From positions 930,001 to 994,000 of the forward strand of contig JAUHQI010000004.1 in the NCBI GenBank assembly GCA_030408505.1: 64,000 nucleotides of DNA, given 5' to 3'. Positions 42,257 through 49,971 of this stretch are shown piece after piece. This stretch comes from Candidatus Sacchlamyda saccharinae (GTDB lineage: Bacteria > Chlamydiota > Chlamydiia > Chlamydiales > Rhabdochlamydiaceae). The notes under the pieces are model-generated. The model saw only the letters and a program-made list of their open reading frames with translations, was not told the origin of the DNA and searched no databases. The stretch's first letter is position 1, and each line of letters starts with the position of its first letter. The position numbers and the translations under genes are program-made.

Positions 42257-44277
42257 TTTTCACTCCTAATGTTTTTTATATTCATAATACGAGGGTGTTT
42301 TTTGGGATGATAATAAAAACAATGTTTTTCTTTAATTTTTTTTTGCATGAGTTCTTCATCAAACGTAATTGTCTCATACCCAAGATTTTCTAAAAAAGAA
42401 ATACTCTGATGAAAAGTCTCAATCAATTCTTCATTCCAATATTCACGAAAACTAAACATCATCATTGGAAATAATTTTGTTATTTGCTCTTCATTCCCTA
42501 GGATAAAGGGCTGTTCTTTCACTTTAAGCTCTTGTTTGATGAAATCAACTTTACTCAAGTGCAATGATTCAAGGATCTCCTCTAAAGCCCTCACTTCAGC
42601 TTTTTCCTCTAGAGGCTCAAGAATATTTCTTAAATACTCATGTTGGTTTTTAACATAGTGAAATAAAAGGGTTTTTGATTTGTTTGAAATACTAAAATTG
42701 AATGACTGAATATTTTTGAAGTCATTTGTATTAATATTCTCAGAAAGGATTTCAAACAACTCTCTTATGGGCTCAAAAGCAAATATTTTTGCAGTTTTGT
42801 AAAGGCTGGCAAATGTTAATGCATACCATCCAGTGCCAGCACCAATATCAAAAATGATATCCCCATCTTTTAAAACTGATTTGAGGAAATCGTGAATTTT
42901 GGGTTCGTAAAAGCCAAAATTAATAGTGTCAAAAGTAGGACATCGAATGGAGGCATCATCTCTCAAAATAATGTTTGGATTTTCAACTACAAAATCAACA
43001 CCTTCCCGTTTAATTGAAATCTCTTTAATATTTGAATTTCTTATTAAATCGCTGAATAAATATAAAGTCCTATCGAATTCATACATATGAGACAAATAAT
43101 AAAACACATCTACTCTTCCATTTTTATAATCTAACACAGTAGCATAAAGACTTTCTTGTGGACTTTCTTCTACAGGCACGACGAATAACCCATTTTTCTT
43201 CTTCGCTCTTTTTTCATATAGTAACAATCCTCCTGTGCCAATCGTTACAAGTAAAATACTCCATTTATTAATCCAAGTGGTTTTGGATTCACCGTAAAAG
43301 ATCAACTCGTAGATGGAGAGTATAGGACCAAGAAAATACCCTAAACTTGCCAAAATAAGTGTTTCAGTAAAATAGAAAGATTCAAAGAATAGAGGTAGAG
43401 CCCATCCATAAGCCATGCCTCCAAGACACAAAAGCATTATAGGCATATTCATTAAATTTTCGAATTTAAAAAAATGAAAATAATTTTGAATTTGATCTAT
43501 ATCATTATTAATGAGAAGAAAAATCAAAGAACCAGCCAGATATAAAAATGAATATGCTACTGCTGCTACTCCTTGATAAAAGGCAATAGTTATAGGTTTA
43601 TCATGATGAACCATATAACTTGTCATTAAGAATACAATTGCAAAACAAAGAGTCGAAAAAGCCCCGAATAAAGCTCCCCGTATTGAAATCAGTGGATTTA
43701 TTGCTTGAAAATCTGTATAAAAAATAGTTAGAATCCCAAAAAATGCGATAAAAATCCACGCCCATCTCCAGCCAAGTCTTTCTCTAAGAACTATCCTCAT
43801 TAAAAGAGCAACAACTAGAGCATCTGCACCAAACAATGTAGAATTATCTACTATAGTGCTAAATAATTTTGAATACTCAAATGCAGCACCCGCTAAAATC
43901 CCTAAAGTACCCCTAGCAAAAATAGACCATCTTCTTTTAGAGACGCTTAAGTGTTGTGGATCGAATGTAACTTTTTCGATTACTTTTAGAGATGACAATC
44001 CATCATTGAACAGACATTTGAAAAATAGAAAAAGCAATATACAGCAACTCTGATAAAATAAAGCAATAGGTCCTGGAATTTGAGTTCTCTCTAAAGCAAA
44101 ACTAAAAGAAATTCCAGTAAAGCCAACAAGTGTCCATGCAAAAAGAGTTCTTGAGATTCCTTTTTTTCTCTCTTTGTAGCGAACTAAAAGAGAATGTTTT
44201 TTAATATATAAAAAAAATTTCTGAGCTTCAGAAAAAAATTTATCCCAATACCCTTTCAACCAAGTCTCCTTGTTCAA
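42253..44277 (-). CDS. Fusion of an EamA/DMT transporter and an FkbM-type methyltransferase
   Basis: 674 residues, TTG start with AGGAG upstream. Residues 44-355 contain ten hydrophobic helices with the duplicated EamA arrangement (ADALVVALLMRIVLRERLG ending the first half, ASLGYFLGPILSIYE in the second). Residues 375-674 are a methyltransferase domain: DIGAGTGWYAL (477-487), FAFEP (499-503) and SKVDFIKQELK in the position of FkbM's catalytic-region KIDVEG. Chlamydial S-adenosylmethionine/SAH exchange (SAMTM) uses a DMT-family carrier, so a carrier for SAM fused to the enzyme using it is an attractive inference. The frame is uninterrupted. Confidence 0.85.
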   Translation of the reverse strand: MNKETWLKGYWDKFFSEAQKFFLYIKKHSLLVRYKERKKGISRTLFAWTLVGFTGISFSFALERTQIPGPIALFYQSCCILLFLFFKCLFNDGLSSLKVIEKVTFDPQHLSVSKRRWSIFARGTLGILAGAAFEYSKLFSTIVDNSTLFGADALVVALLMRIVLRERLGWRWAWIFIAFFGILTIFYTDFQAINPLISIRGALFGAFSTLCFAIVFLMTSYMVHHDKPITIAFYQGVAAVAYSFLYLAGSLIFLLINNDIDQIQNYFHFFKFENLMNMPIMLLCLGGMAYGWALPLFFESFYFTETLILASLGYFLGPILSIYELIFYGESKTTWINKWSILLVTIGTGGLLLYEKRAKKKNGLFVVPVEESPQESLYATVLDYKNGRVDVFYYLSHMYEFDRTLYLFSDLIRNSNIKEISIKREGVDFVVENPNIILRDDASIRCPTFDTINFGFYEPKIHDFLKSVLKDGDIIFDIGAGTGWYALTFASLYKTAKIFAFEPIRELFEILSENINTNDFKNIQSFNFSISNKSKTLLFHYVKNQHEYLRNILEPLEEKAEVRALEEILESLHLSKVDFIKQELKVKEQPFILGNEEQITKLFPMMMFSFREYWNEELIETFHQSISFLENLGYETITFDEELMQKKIKEKHCFYYHPKKHPRIMNIKNIRSEK

Positions 44278-44341
44278 AAAAAACTCCTATGTCTTAAAAA
44301 ATGCTTAGAAGTAAACTCACCACTATCCTACTCCAATTTTA

Positions 44342-45058
44342 TTAAAAACTTTTAACATTTTTTTTGCGAGTCTCTATTTTAATGGCTTCAGCTATTGAAG
44401 CCTTTGCAATGACTGTTGTTCCTGTAAATAGGCATTTTGCTGACAAAATAATAAGCATAGCAGCGGGCTTTCCAAGTTGAGTCAATCCTAATAAATTCTC
44501 GTATGACTCGATATGCAACAAACCTCCGACCTCTAAAGCTGCATAAGTAGCAATCGCTGAAACTATCACAGAAAGAAGGCGAATGTTTCTTTTAGTGAAG
44601 ATGAATATTAACATCCCTTGTATTGGCGCACCGATCGCCTGACAGGAGGAAAAGACGAGAAACACTAATACAGGGTAGACAGAGACTTTAAGTGCTACAT
44701 ACAGCAAGAGACCATCTACTATCGCATCTATGACCATATCAAACATGGCTCCTATGGAAATAGGTTTTGAGTATAAAATACCCTTCACTAAAGAGCGCCA
44801 AGCCTCAGTATTTTCTCCTGAATCCATCCTTCTAGGGAATATTTGTGACCAAAAAATCCAGTCCCCTAAAATTCTTGCTCCAATTGTAAAGAGTAGAAAA
44901 AAGGAAGTGATGTTCTTCCCATGAAAAAGAGTTACTCCTAATAAAAACAGAATATGGGGCAAGAAGCCTATTATAGTTGCTATGCCACTAATAAATCCAA
45001 AAGGAGGGACCGTTTTGACCGCACAATTCTCTTCTGAAAGATCTGATTTAAGACTCAC
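44342..45058 (-). CDS. Multi-pass membrane protein of unknown function
   Basis: 238 residues with about six hydrophobic helices and a charged loop (PRRMDSGENTEAWR) after the second. SSCQAIGAPIQGMLIF is the most distinctive motif. No family recognised. The GTG start overlaps the stop of the upstream membrane gene (GTGA), so the two are co-translated. Confidence 0.65.
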   Translation of the reverse strand: MSLKSDLSEENCAVKTVPPFGFISGIATIIGFLPHILFLLGVTLFHGKNITSFFLLFTIGARILGDWIFWSQIFPRRMDSGENTEAWRSLVKGILYSKPISIGAMFDMVIDAIVDGLLLYVALKVSVYPVLVFLVFSSCQAIGAPIQGMLIFIFTKRNIRLLSVIVSAIATYAALEVGGLLHIESYENLLGLTQLGKPAAMLIILSAKCLFTGTTVIAKASIAEAIKIETRKKNVKSF

Positions 45059-45642
45059 AGACTAGCCTCCAGCAATGTTTTTTTTGCAATTTTAACATAA
45101 AGATAAGAATTGAAAAAGAGAATAGCCACGGATAGCAGCGATATCAAAAGAGCCAACCAAAGACCCCTTTGAAGACATAAAATCGCTCCAGCGCCAGTTG
45201 ATGTGAGACCAAGCAACCAAAGAATAATCATTCTGCTCAATAAAAATCCGTTATGAGAGATTTTTTTGTTCGTTTCTAGCATTTGAAAAATCCCTGCAGA
45301 AACCTTTTGCTGTCGTTCGATAAGGATTCCTCTTTGTACACAATTTGTAGCCTCTGCATTTAGTGCCAGGTCTTTTTTGGTATTCATGGAAAACACAAAT
45401 AAGCCTCCAAAACCAGCGATCAAAATCAGAAGCGAAGCATTTGTGACAAGACCTTTATCTTGTAAAATCATTGTCAGAATGACCATTGCAAGAAAAATTC
45501 CTGCTATTTTCCAGCATAAGAATTCTGATTTCGATAGCCTCTTAACAACCTGTAGATGATGATCAGCCAGGTTTTTGTAAGCGATTGCTGCTTCTTCCGG
45601 GGTGTATCCACTGACCACATGAGTATGGAAATCGACTTTCAC
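45055..45642 (-). CDS. Membrane protein carrying one copy of the island's repeated module
   Basis: 195 residues, GTG start with GGGGAAG upstream. Four hydrophobic helices in two pairs around a polar loop (QRGILIERQQKVSAGIFQML then LLSRMIILW), matching the loop of the duplicated protein at 36924-38021. An N-terminal amphipathic stretch (EEAAIAYKNLADHHLQ) precedes helix 1. Unknown role. Confidence 0.65.
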   Translation of the reverse strand: MKVDFHTHVVSGYTPEEAAIAYKNLADHHLQVVKRLSKSEFLCWKIAGIFLAMVILTMILQDKGLVTNASLLILIAGFGGLFVFSMNTKKDLALNAEATNCVQRGILIERQQKVSAGIFQMLETNKKISHNGFLLSRMIILWLLGLTSTGAGAILCLQRGLWLALLISLLSVAILFFNSYLYVKIAKKTLLEASL

Positions 45643-45721
45643 TACTTCCCCTTTGGGTGGTAAAATTTATTTCACCATACCAGAAGTTGCTGCCAAACTG
45701 CAATGCTAGAAATAGATGAAT

Positions 45722-46285
45722 TTAATCAAAAACCCTATATTTTTTCATAGAGTTTTGAAACTTACGGTAGGGACCACTTGAAAAGAAGTATACATATAGA
45801 GCAAGGAACACAAAGCAACATCCAACAATAGCCATTGTCTGAAAATATTCAGATTCACTGCTGCCAGATGCTTTCAGCATGACTCGGGACCAGGCAATGA
45901 TTAGAAAGTTCAAGCACCACATTGGAATGGATCGTGTGATGAACTGCCGGTTCTTTTTGTAAAAATTCGCCTTTTCTGCGAAATAACTTCCCAGATTTTT
46001 GGGACCCTCTAAATCAAGCCCTTGTAGTATTGTTTCATAGAGTTGGTGATCTAAAGCCTTTCCCTTTTTGAGCAGAAAGCCAAACATAGGTAGTCCCGCT
46101 ATCAACATCCAGAATGAAGATACCATAAAAAGAGATGGATCTTTGTAGGAGTGTAACAGGAACCGAGATACGACCATTGAACCCACTAAAATAATGAAAG
46201 TAGCAAGATACACCCTCTGTTGGACTTTCTTTAATTTTTGCAAAGAGGATTCATAAGAGATCTTAAGTTGCTGATATTCGTACAT
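45722..46285 (-). CDS. Membrane protein carrying one copy of the island's repeated module
   Basis: 187 residues with a short coiled N-terminus (YESSLQKLKKVQQR), two helix pairs and the polar loop ILQGLDLEGPKNLGSYFAEK followed by FITRSIPMW, again like the repeated module. AAGGGAT sits before the ATG. No functional motif recognised. Confidence 0.65.
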   Translation of the reverse strand: MYEYQQLKISYESSLQKLKKVQQRVYLATFIILVGSMVVSRFLLHSYKDPSLFMVSSFWMLIAGLPMFGFLLKKGKALDHQLYETILQGLDLEGPKNLGSYFAEKANFYKKNRQFITRSIPMWCLNFLIIAWSRVMLKASGSSESEYFQTMAIVGCCFVFLALYVYFFSSGPYRKFQNSMKKYRVFD

Positions 46286-46309
46286 ATCCCTTCAATCTAG
46301 CTTTCATCG

Positions 46310-46519
46310 CTATCCTTTTTCAGTATTCGAATTGGAGGTCTTTCCTTTCATCCAAAAAAATGCTGCGATAAAAAGGTAACCGAATGCCACACAAGGAGCT
46401 AAAATTTTGAAGTCCAGGTCTCTTTTGATCCAATAGCTAACTCCCACTCCTATTAGAATCGGTAATGGATCCAAAAGGCTACTTTGGTAGAGTAATTTCT
46501 TTTTTTGCTTTTCCTCCAT
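46310..46519 (-). CDS. Small two-helix membrane protein
   Basis: 69 residues: basic N-terminus (MEEKQKKKLL), two hydrophobic segments (LPILIGVGVSYWI and ILAPCVAFGYLFIAAFFWM) and a polar tail. GAGGT lies 4-5 bases before the ATG. It continues the run of membrane genes to its left. Unknown role. Confidence 0.5.
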   Translation of the reverse strand: MEEKQKKKLLYQSSLLDPLPILIGVGVSYWIKRDLDFKILAPCVAFGYLFIAAFFWMKGKTSNSNTEKG

Positions 46520-46584
46520 AAGGACCTCAAATACCGTATATTGCTAAGGCTACTTTATCGAATAATTTTTGGCAATTTTGTGAT

Positions 46585-46839
46585 CTATTTTGAATTTTTC
46601 ACTTTTGAGGGAGCATCGCGACTGAATAGTTTTCTGATCTCCCTAGAAAACAGGTGCTCCCTCAATCCATCAGGAGCGTGTTTAATAATGCCGAGCATTG
46701 CCCACCCCTTCACTTCAGGATAATTGTCAGCCAACCATTCGTCAATTATTTCTTCCTTGCAAAAGCTGCGACTTTTTGATTCTAGCTCTTCCACTTTTTT
46801 GAACCATTTGTGTACTGCACCCCATTTAGCAGATGTCAA
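46585..46839 (-). CDS. Hypothetical small protein
   Basis: 84 residues from a TTG at 46839, overlapping the stop of the exported nucleotidyltransferase by 14 bases. Amphipathic and charged (VHKWFKKVEELESKSRSF, EEIIDEWLADNYPEVKGWAM), with no signal or helix of membrane type. The ribosome site is weak, so it would depend on coupling to the upstream gene. May be real; no function. Confidence 0.4.
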   Translation of the reverse strand: MTSAKWGAVHKWFKKVEELESKSRSFCKEEIIDEWLADNYPEVKGWAMLGIIKHAPDGLREHLFSREIRKLFSRDAPSKVKNSK

Positions 46840-47710
46840 TTTCAGCTACCCGCTCCCAGTCTTTTTGAGATGGATTTTTCATCTCAGCCAGACTCCTACG
46901 CTTTGCTTGGTCTTCTTTTTGCATCCCCAGAAGTTCTCGTTGAAGATAAGCATTAAACCGGGAGGAAAAACCATACATTCCTTCTCGCTTAATCAGAGCT
47001 TGGACTGGAAAAGATACAAAAAGCTCAAAGCGCTGTTTGTTGCTAATAGCTTCTCGCACTTCGGTAGATGAATGTCCCGTCGATAAAATGAATCCCAAAA
47101 TAGGGCGGTCGTATATTTTGTCATTTAAATAGGAAAGCTCAATGCCACCCCGCAACGCAACTACAAATGAACTTGCCTTCAATGCGACGATAGCACCAAC
47201 AGAGTCATAGAAATGTTTCTCCTCTAAAGGATGCCCCATCATAAAAACCTTGCGATATTTTGCACTAAGTATTGCATCTGGTCCCATTAATTTCTCTGTC
47301 ACTACATCTGAACCAATGATTCCTATTATTTCCACGTTATCTGTAACTTGAGAGAACCTGTTCTGCAATTCCTTGGGCGTCCAATAAGTAACAAAGACTT
47401 TGGGGTTGTCCTGATAAATGCTAGCAAGCATTTTTTGACGCAGAGCAAGTTCGCTTCGATTTTTGAAATTGTCTCCTCCAGGAACAGGATAAACTAAAAC
47501 GTAATCCACATAACCATTGCGAAGTGCTGCATCGATGACATGCTGATGACCAAGATGTATGGGGTCAAAAGAACCTGTATAGTAGCCAATCCTATTGCCG
47601 TTAAAATTCGTCATTTCGAAAGTATCATCTAAAATTGCAGCCATCAAGCTGGAAGAGGAGAACGCTACCCCAAACAAGAATACAAATGAAGCGAGTTTAG
47701 ATTTTAACAT
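46826..47710 (-). CDS. Exported HIGH-motif nucleotidyltransferase (NadD/cytidylyltransferase-like)
   Basis: 294 residues; AGGAGG just before the ATG at 47710 fixes the start. Residues 1-25 are a signal peptide (VFLFGVAFSSSSLMAA). The mature protein carries the nucleotidyl-transfer signature GSFDPIHLGHQH (46-57) and HSSTEVREAI (213-222), the counterpart of ISSTxIR, so both nucleotide-binding motifs are intact. NadD-type enzymes are cytosolic; export implies a target in the periplasm, inclusion or host. The N-terminal extension and ~70-residue C-terminal part (ending RVAEIDIC) are additional. Rightmost gene of the island before tRNA-Leu. Confidence 0.82.
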   Translation of the reverse strand: MLKSKLASFVFLFGVAFSSSSLMAAILDDTFEMTNFNGNRIGYYTGSFDPIHLGHQHVIDAALRNGYVDYVLVYPVPGGDNFKNRSELALRQKMLASIYQDNPKVFVTYWTPKELQNRFSQVTDNVEIIGIIGSDVVTEKLMGPDAILSAKYRKVFMMGHPLEEKHFYDSVGAIVALKASSFVVALRGGIELSYLNDKIYDRPILGFILSTGHSSTEVREAISNKQRFELFVSFPVQALIKREGMYGFSSRFNAYLQRELLGMQKEDQAKRRSLAEMKNPSQKDWERVAEIDIC

Positions 47711-47970
47711 GAAACCTCCTGAAAAGAGGTTAGAGTATAGCACAGTTTTACATCCTAAAAATATCAAAATTTTTTAATTGAAACTGTGCCATCAGCGTGC
47801 CATAGAACAGCATGCCGTTCTCTTGCACATCTTTAAATTTATCGTAACCTCTTGATTTACAATAACGCTCGAGGTCCCTCGGGCGTTTTGAGGGTGAAGA
47901 GCCAGGAATCGAGCGCAGCGTGTACGCCGTACTCGCAAGAGAAGATGACACTGCTATTCGCTCTCCAAAA

Positions 47971-48053
47971 TGCTCGAGGCGGGACTCGAACCCGCACGGG
48001 CTAACGCCCAAGGGATTTTAAGTCCCTTGTGTCTACCATTCCACCACTCGAGC
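47971..48053 (-). tRNA. tRNA-Leu (UAA)
   Basis: 83 bases. The acceptor arm GCTCGAG pairs with CTCGAGC, followed by discriminator A; CCA is not encoded. The anticodon stem AGGGA/TCCCT encloses loop CTTAAAA, giving UAA. A long variable arm (GGGC-GTTA-GCCC) marks a class II Leu tRNA, and the T arm is GCGGGTTCGAGTCCCGC. Its 3' end faces the island, as expected of an integration target. The 260 bp between it and the nucleotidyltransferase gene show no other feature. Confidence 0.95.
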
Positions 48054-48117
48054 GAAAGAAACCAGTTTACTAGGTATGGGGATCTTTCGTCACGCATTTT
48101 TTCTGAGATGTACTGTT

Positions 48118-48599
48118 CTATTTTTGTACTATAGAATGAAATGTCTTAACCGCATTTTGATTCATTGTTTTGAAATCAAATTCCTCATACCACAAGTAGT
48201 TAAAATCCAATAATAGTTCCATCACCCATTGAGATGTATGGTGTCGGACAAAGGCTCCTTCGCTCGCGGTGTAAACTCCGTAACCATGAGGAGTTTCTTG
48301 ATATTTCTCTTCATATGCGGCAGGCGTCCACTTTCACTAAGTGAGCTTAGAGAAGTTTGAGGTTAAATACCTTTTCCCCTTTCGATCTTTTTCTCTGCTA
48401 TATCAAATCCAGAAACGTTCCGGCACCCTTCAGAAAATAGTTCTCTCAATATACGACCGTAACCACAACCGTACTCAACAATTTTAGAGTCAAAGGTGAT
48501 AAACGGCTGTACTCTTTTTAGGAAAAAAGGATCTTCAAATTCTTTCTTAGAGCCAATATCGTTCCAAAACGTAAGCGAATTCATTGGCTGAATGTGCAC
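48118..48599 (-). pseudogene. Truncated class I methyltransferase gene
   Basis: The 5' part (48363-48599, 78 residues) has the SAM motif VEYGCGYGRILREL and GFDIAEKKIERG, then stops. Downstream in another frame WTPAAYEEKYQETPHGYG, YTASEGAFVRHH and LLLDFNYLWYEEFDFKTMNQ run to a stop at 48118; these read as the C-terminal part of the same family. The middle of the gene is missing and the frame broken. It lies just outside the tRNA-Leu end of the island. Confidence 0.75.
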
Positions 48600-48611
48600 A
48601 ATTTTGGCTTT

Positions 48612-49100
48612 TTATTCACTTGTGTTTAGGGCAGTGTCCGCACAAGAGCAGTCGACGGAATGAAACCCTTCGTTGAAGGCGGTTTCCTCTTGGGGGTCGA
48701 GGTCGATGAAGAGGGAGCTTCTCTCAAAGGTTTTGGGTAGCTTGCCTTCTTCTACCTTGAATGTGATGGTATCTCCGTCTCTTTTTGGAGAGGAGAGGGC
48801 TAGGTCGATATCTTGGTTTTTGTCCAAGAGAGAAAGAACCCCTTTTGTTGTATCCTGGGACTTGACACCTTTGGTGAATTTCTTCAGGCTGATGTGGCCG
48901 GCAAGGCGACTGGGTCTATCTGAGAAATAGATGACAGAGAGGACGCCTTCGAGCTTTAGTTGGTCGTCTTCATAAGTGCCCGATGCGGAATTGAGGACAT
49001 AGAGCATCCGAGGCTCTTCGACATCTTGGACGATGTGGTCTTTTTGGGAATTGCAACTAAATGCAAATAGCAGAACGCAAGCAAGTAGGACGTTTTTCAT
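48612..49100 (-). CDS. Probable lipoprotein or secreted protein, hypothetical
   Basis: 162 residues from the ATG at 49100, which has GAGGTGAT 5 bases upstream. Residues 1-19 form a signal sequence ending FAFSC, a weak lipobox. The mature part is charged and contains two further cysteines (DCSCAD) near the end. No family recognised. Its ribosome site lies in one arm of the hairpin at 49104-49141. Confidence 0.65.
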   Translation of the reverse strand: MKNVLLACVLLFAFSCNSQKDHIVQDVEEPRMLYVLNSASGTYEDDQLKLEGVLSVIYFSDRPSRLAGHISLKKFTKGVKSQDTTKGVLSLLDKNQDIDLALSSPKRDGDTITFKVEEGKLPKTFERSSLFIDLDPQEETAFNEGFHSVDCSCADTALNTSE

Positions 49101-49103
49101 AAG

Positions 49104-49141
49104 ATCACCTCTAGTCTGCACATTAGCAAACTAGAGGTGAT
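49104..49141 (-). promoter_or_regulatory. 12-bp perfect hairpin covering the lipoprotein gene's ribosome binding site
   Basis: ATCACCTCTAGT (49104-49115) and ACTAGAGGTGAT (49130-49141) with a 14-base loop. In the minus-strand RNA the arm containing GAGGTGAT nearest the ATG is paired, so translation could be shut off; it also lies right after the preceding stop and could terminate or process the transcript. Confidence 0.55.
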
Positions 49142-49145
49142 AAAT

Positions 49146-49958
49146 CTACCAGATTTTTCCGAAGAAAGAATTGTTTTTCGAATCTTCGACAGCAGAAAAA
49201 GAGGTGCTAGAAACGGTTTCTAGGGGCTCTTGAGCTACGCGTTGCATATCCCCGCCCTCTTCCTCTGAAGGAGGAGCGGCATCTTCTGCGGAGGGGACCT
49301 CTTCTTTTGGCTCTTCTTTTTTAACTACTGCTTTCTTCCGACGGCCTCTTTTTGGCTTTTCTTCCGCTACTGGCTCGGGAAGAACATCTCCTTCAGGCTC
49401 CTTAGGAGCTTCAGCTTTTTCTTTGGCGATTTTATCAGAGATAAGGGTGGGGGGCGGAGGGATGAGTCTGCTGACTGGCGAAGATGAAACTTTTGGAGTT
49501 TCATCTTCGGCACCACCCCCTTCAGGAGCCTTTTCTTCTACAGGCTTTTGATCTTCTGCGGCAGCTTCTTCTTCGGAAGCTTTAACTTCTTCTGGAGTAC
49601 GACGTCTTCTATGACGGCGACGCTCACGCTTTTTCTCTAATCGTTCTTCTACTGCAGCTGGCTCTTGCGGCTCAGCTTTTTTGCCACCACCAATTTTGAT
49701 GGAGCGCTCGAACGTGGCGTTTTTCAGTACGACACGCGTCTCTTTTGCTTCCACGACTTCGTAGTCGGTGACCGGAACGAGAAAGGGTTTGGGCCTCTCT
49801 ACGCTACGAAAAAAGAAAGAATGGCCAAATGAAATAACTTCAACGGCATCCACAATATGTTCTTCCCCACCACTTCCTTTGGTGTTGCGTATCACGAGCT
49901 TATGACCATCTTTAGGAGTGATGATGGTTTCTATGATAGGTTCTCTAGTAAAATTCAC
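49146..49958 (-). CDS. Conserved chlamydial protein (CT504-like), Glu/Pro/Arg-rich
   Basis: 270 residues from a GTG at 49958 with AGGAAA upstream; the ORF can be extended into gapA but only with non-matching sequence. The first 90 residues are folded (VNFTREPIIETIITPKDG, VDAVEVISFGHSFFFRS) and the rest is low-complexity, with RRRHRRRR and GRRKK basic clusters and Glu/Pro-rich stretches. Position after gapA and this N-terminus recall CT504. Basic patches suggest nucleic-acid binding; function unproven. Confidence 0.75.
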   Translation of the reverse strand: MNFTREPIIETIITPKDGHKLVIRNTKGSGGEEHIVDAVEVISFGHSFFFRSVERPKPFLVPVTDYEVVEAKETRVVLKNATFERSIKIGGGKKAEPQEPAAVEERLEKKRERRRHRRRRTPEEVKASEEEAAAEDQKPVEEKAPEGGGAEDETPKVSSSPVSRLIPPPPTLISDKIAKEKAEAPKEPEGDVLPEPVAEEKPKRGRRKKAVVKKEEPKEEVPSAEDAAPPSEEEGGDMQRVAQEPLETVSSTSFSAVEDSKNNSFFGKIW

Positions 49959-49971
49959 AAAATGTTTCCTG

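Noticed and set aside
42253-44277. Two separate genes instead of one EamA-FkbM fusion
   Set aside because: The reading frame is continuous through the linker (residues 356-375) and no internal start with a ribosome site stands out, though a sequencing error cannot be excluded.
46724-47071. Plus-strand 115-residue frame over the nucleotidyltransferase end
   Set aside because: Antisense to a gene with clear motifs and a strong ribosome site.
36730-47967. An integrase or transposase gene in the island
   Set aside because: No protein in the block shows the tyrosine or serine recombinase or DDE catalytic motifs; only the HTH protein is phage-like.
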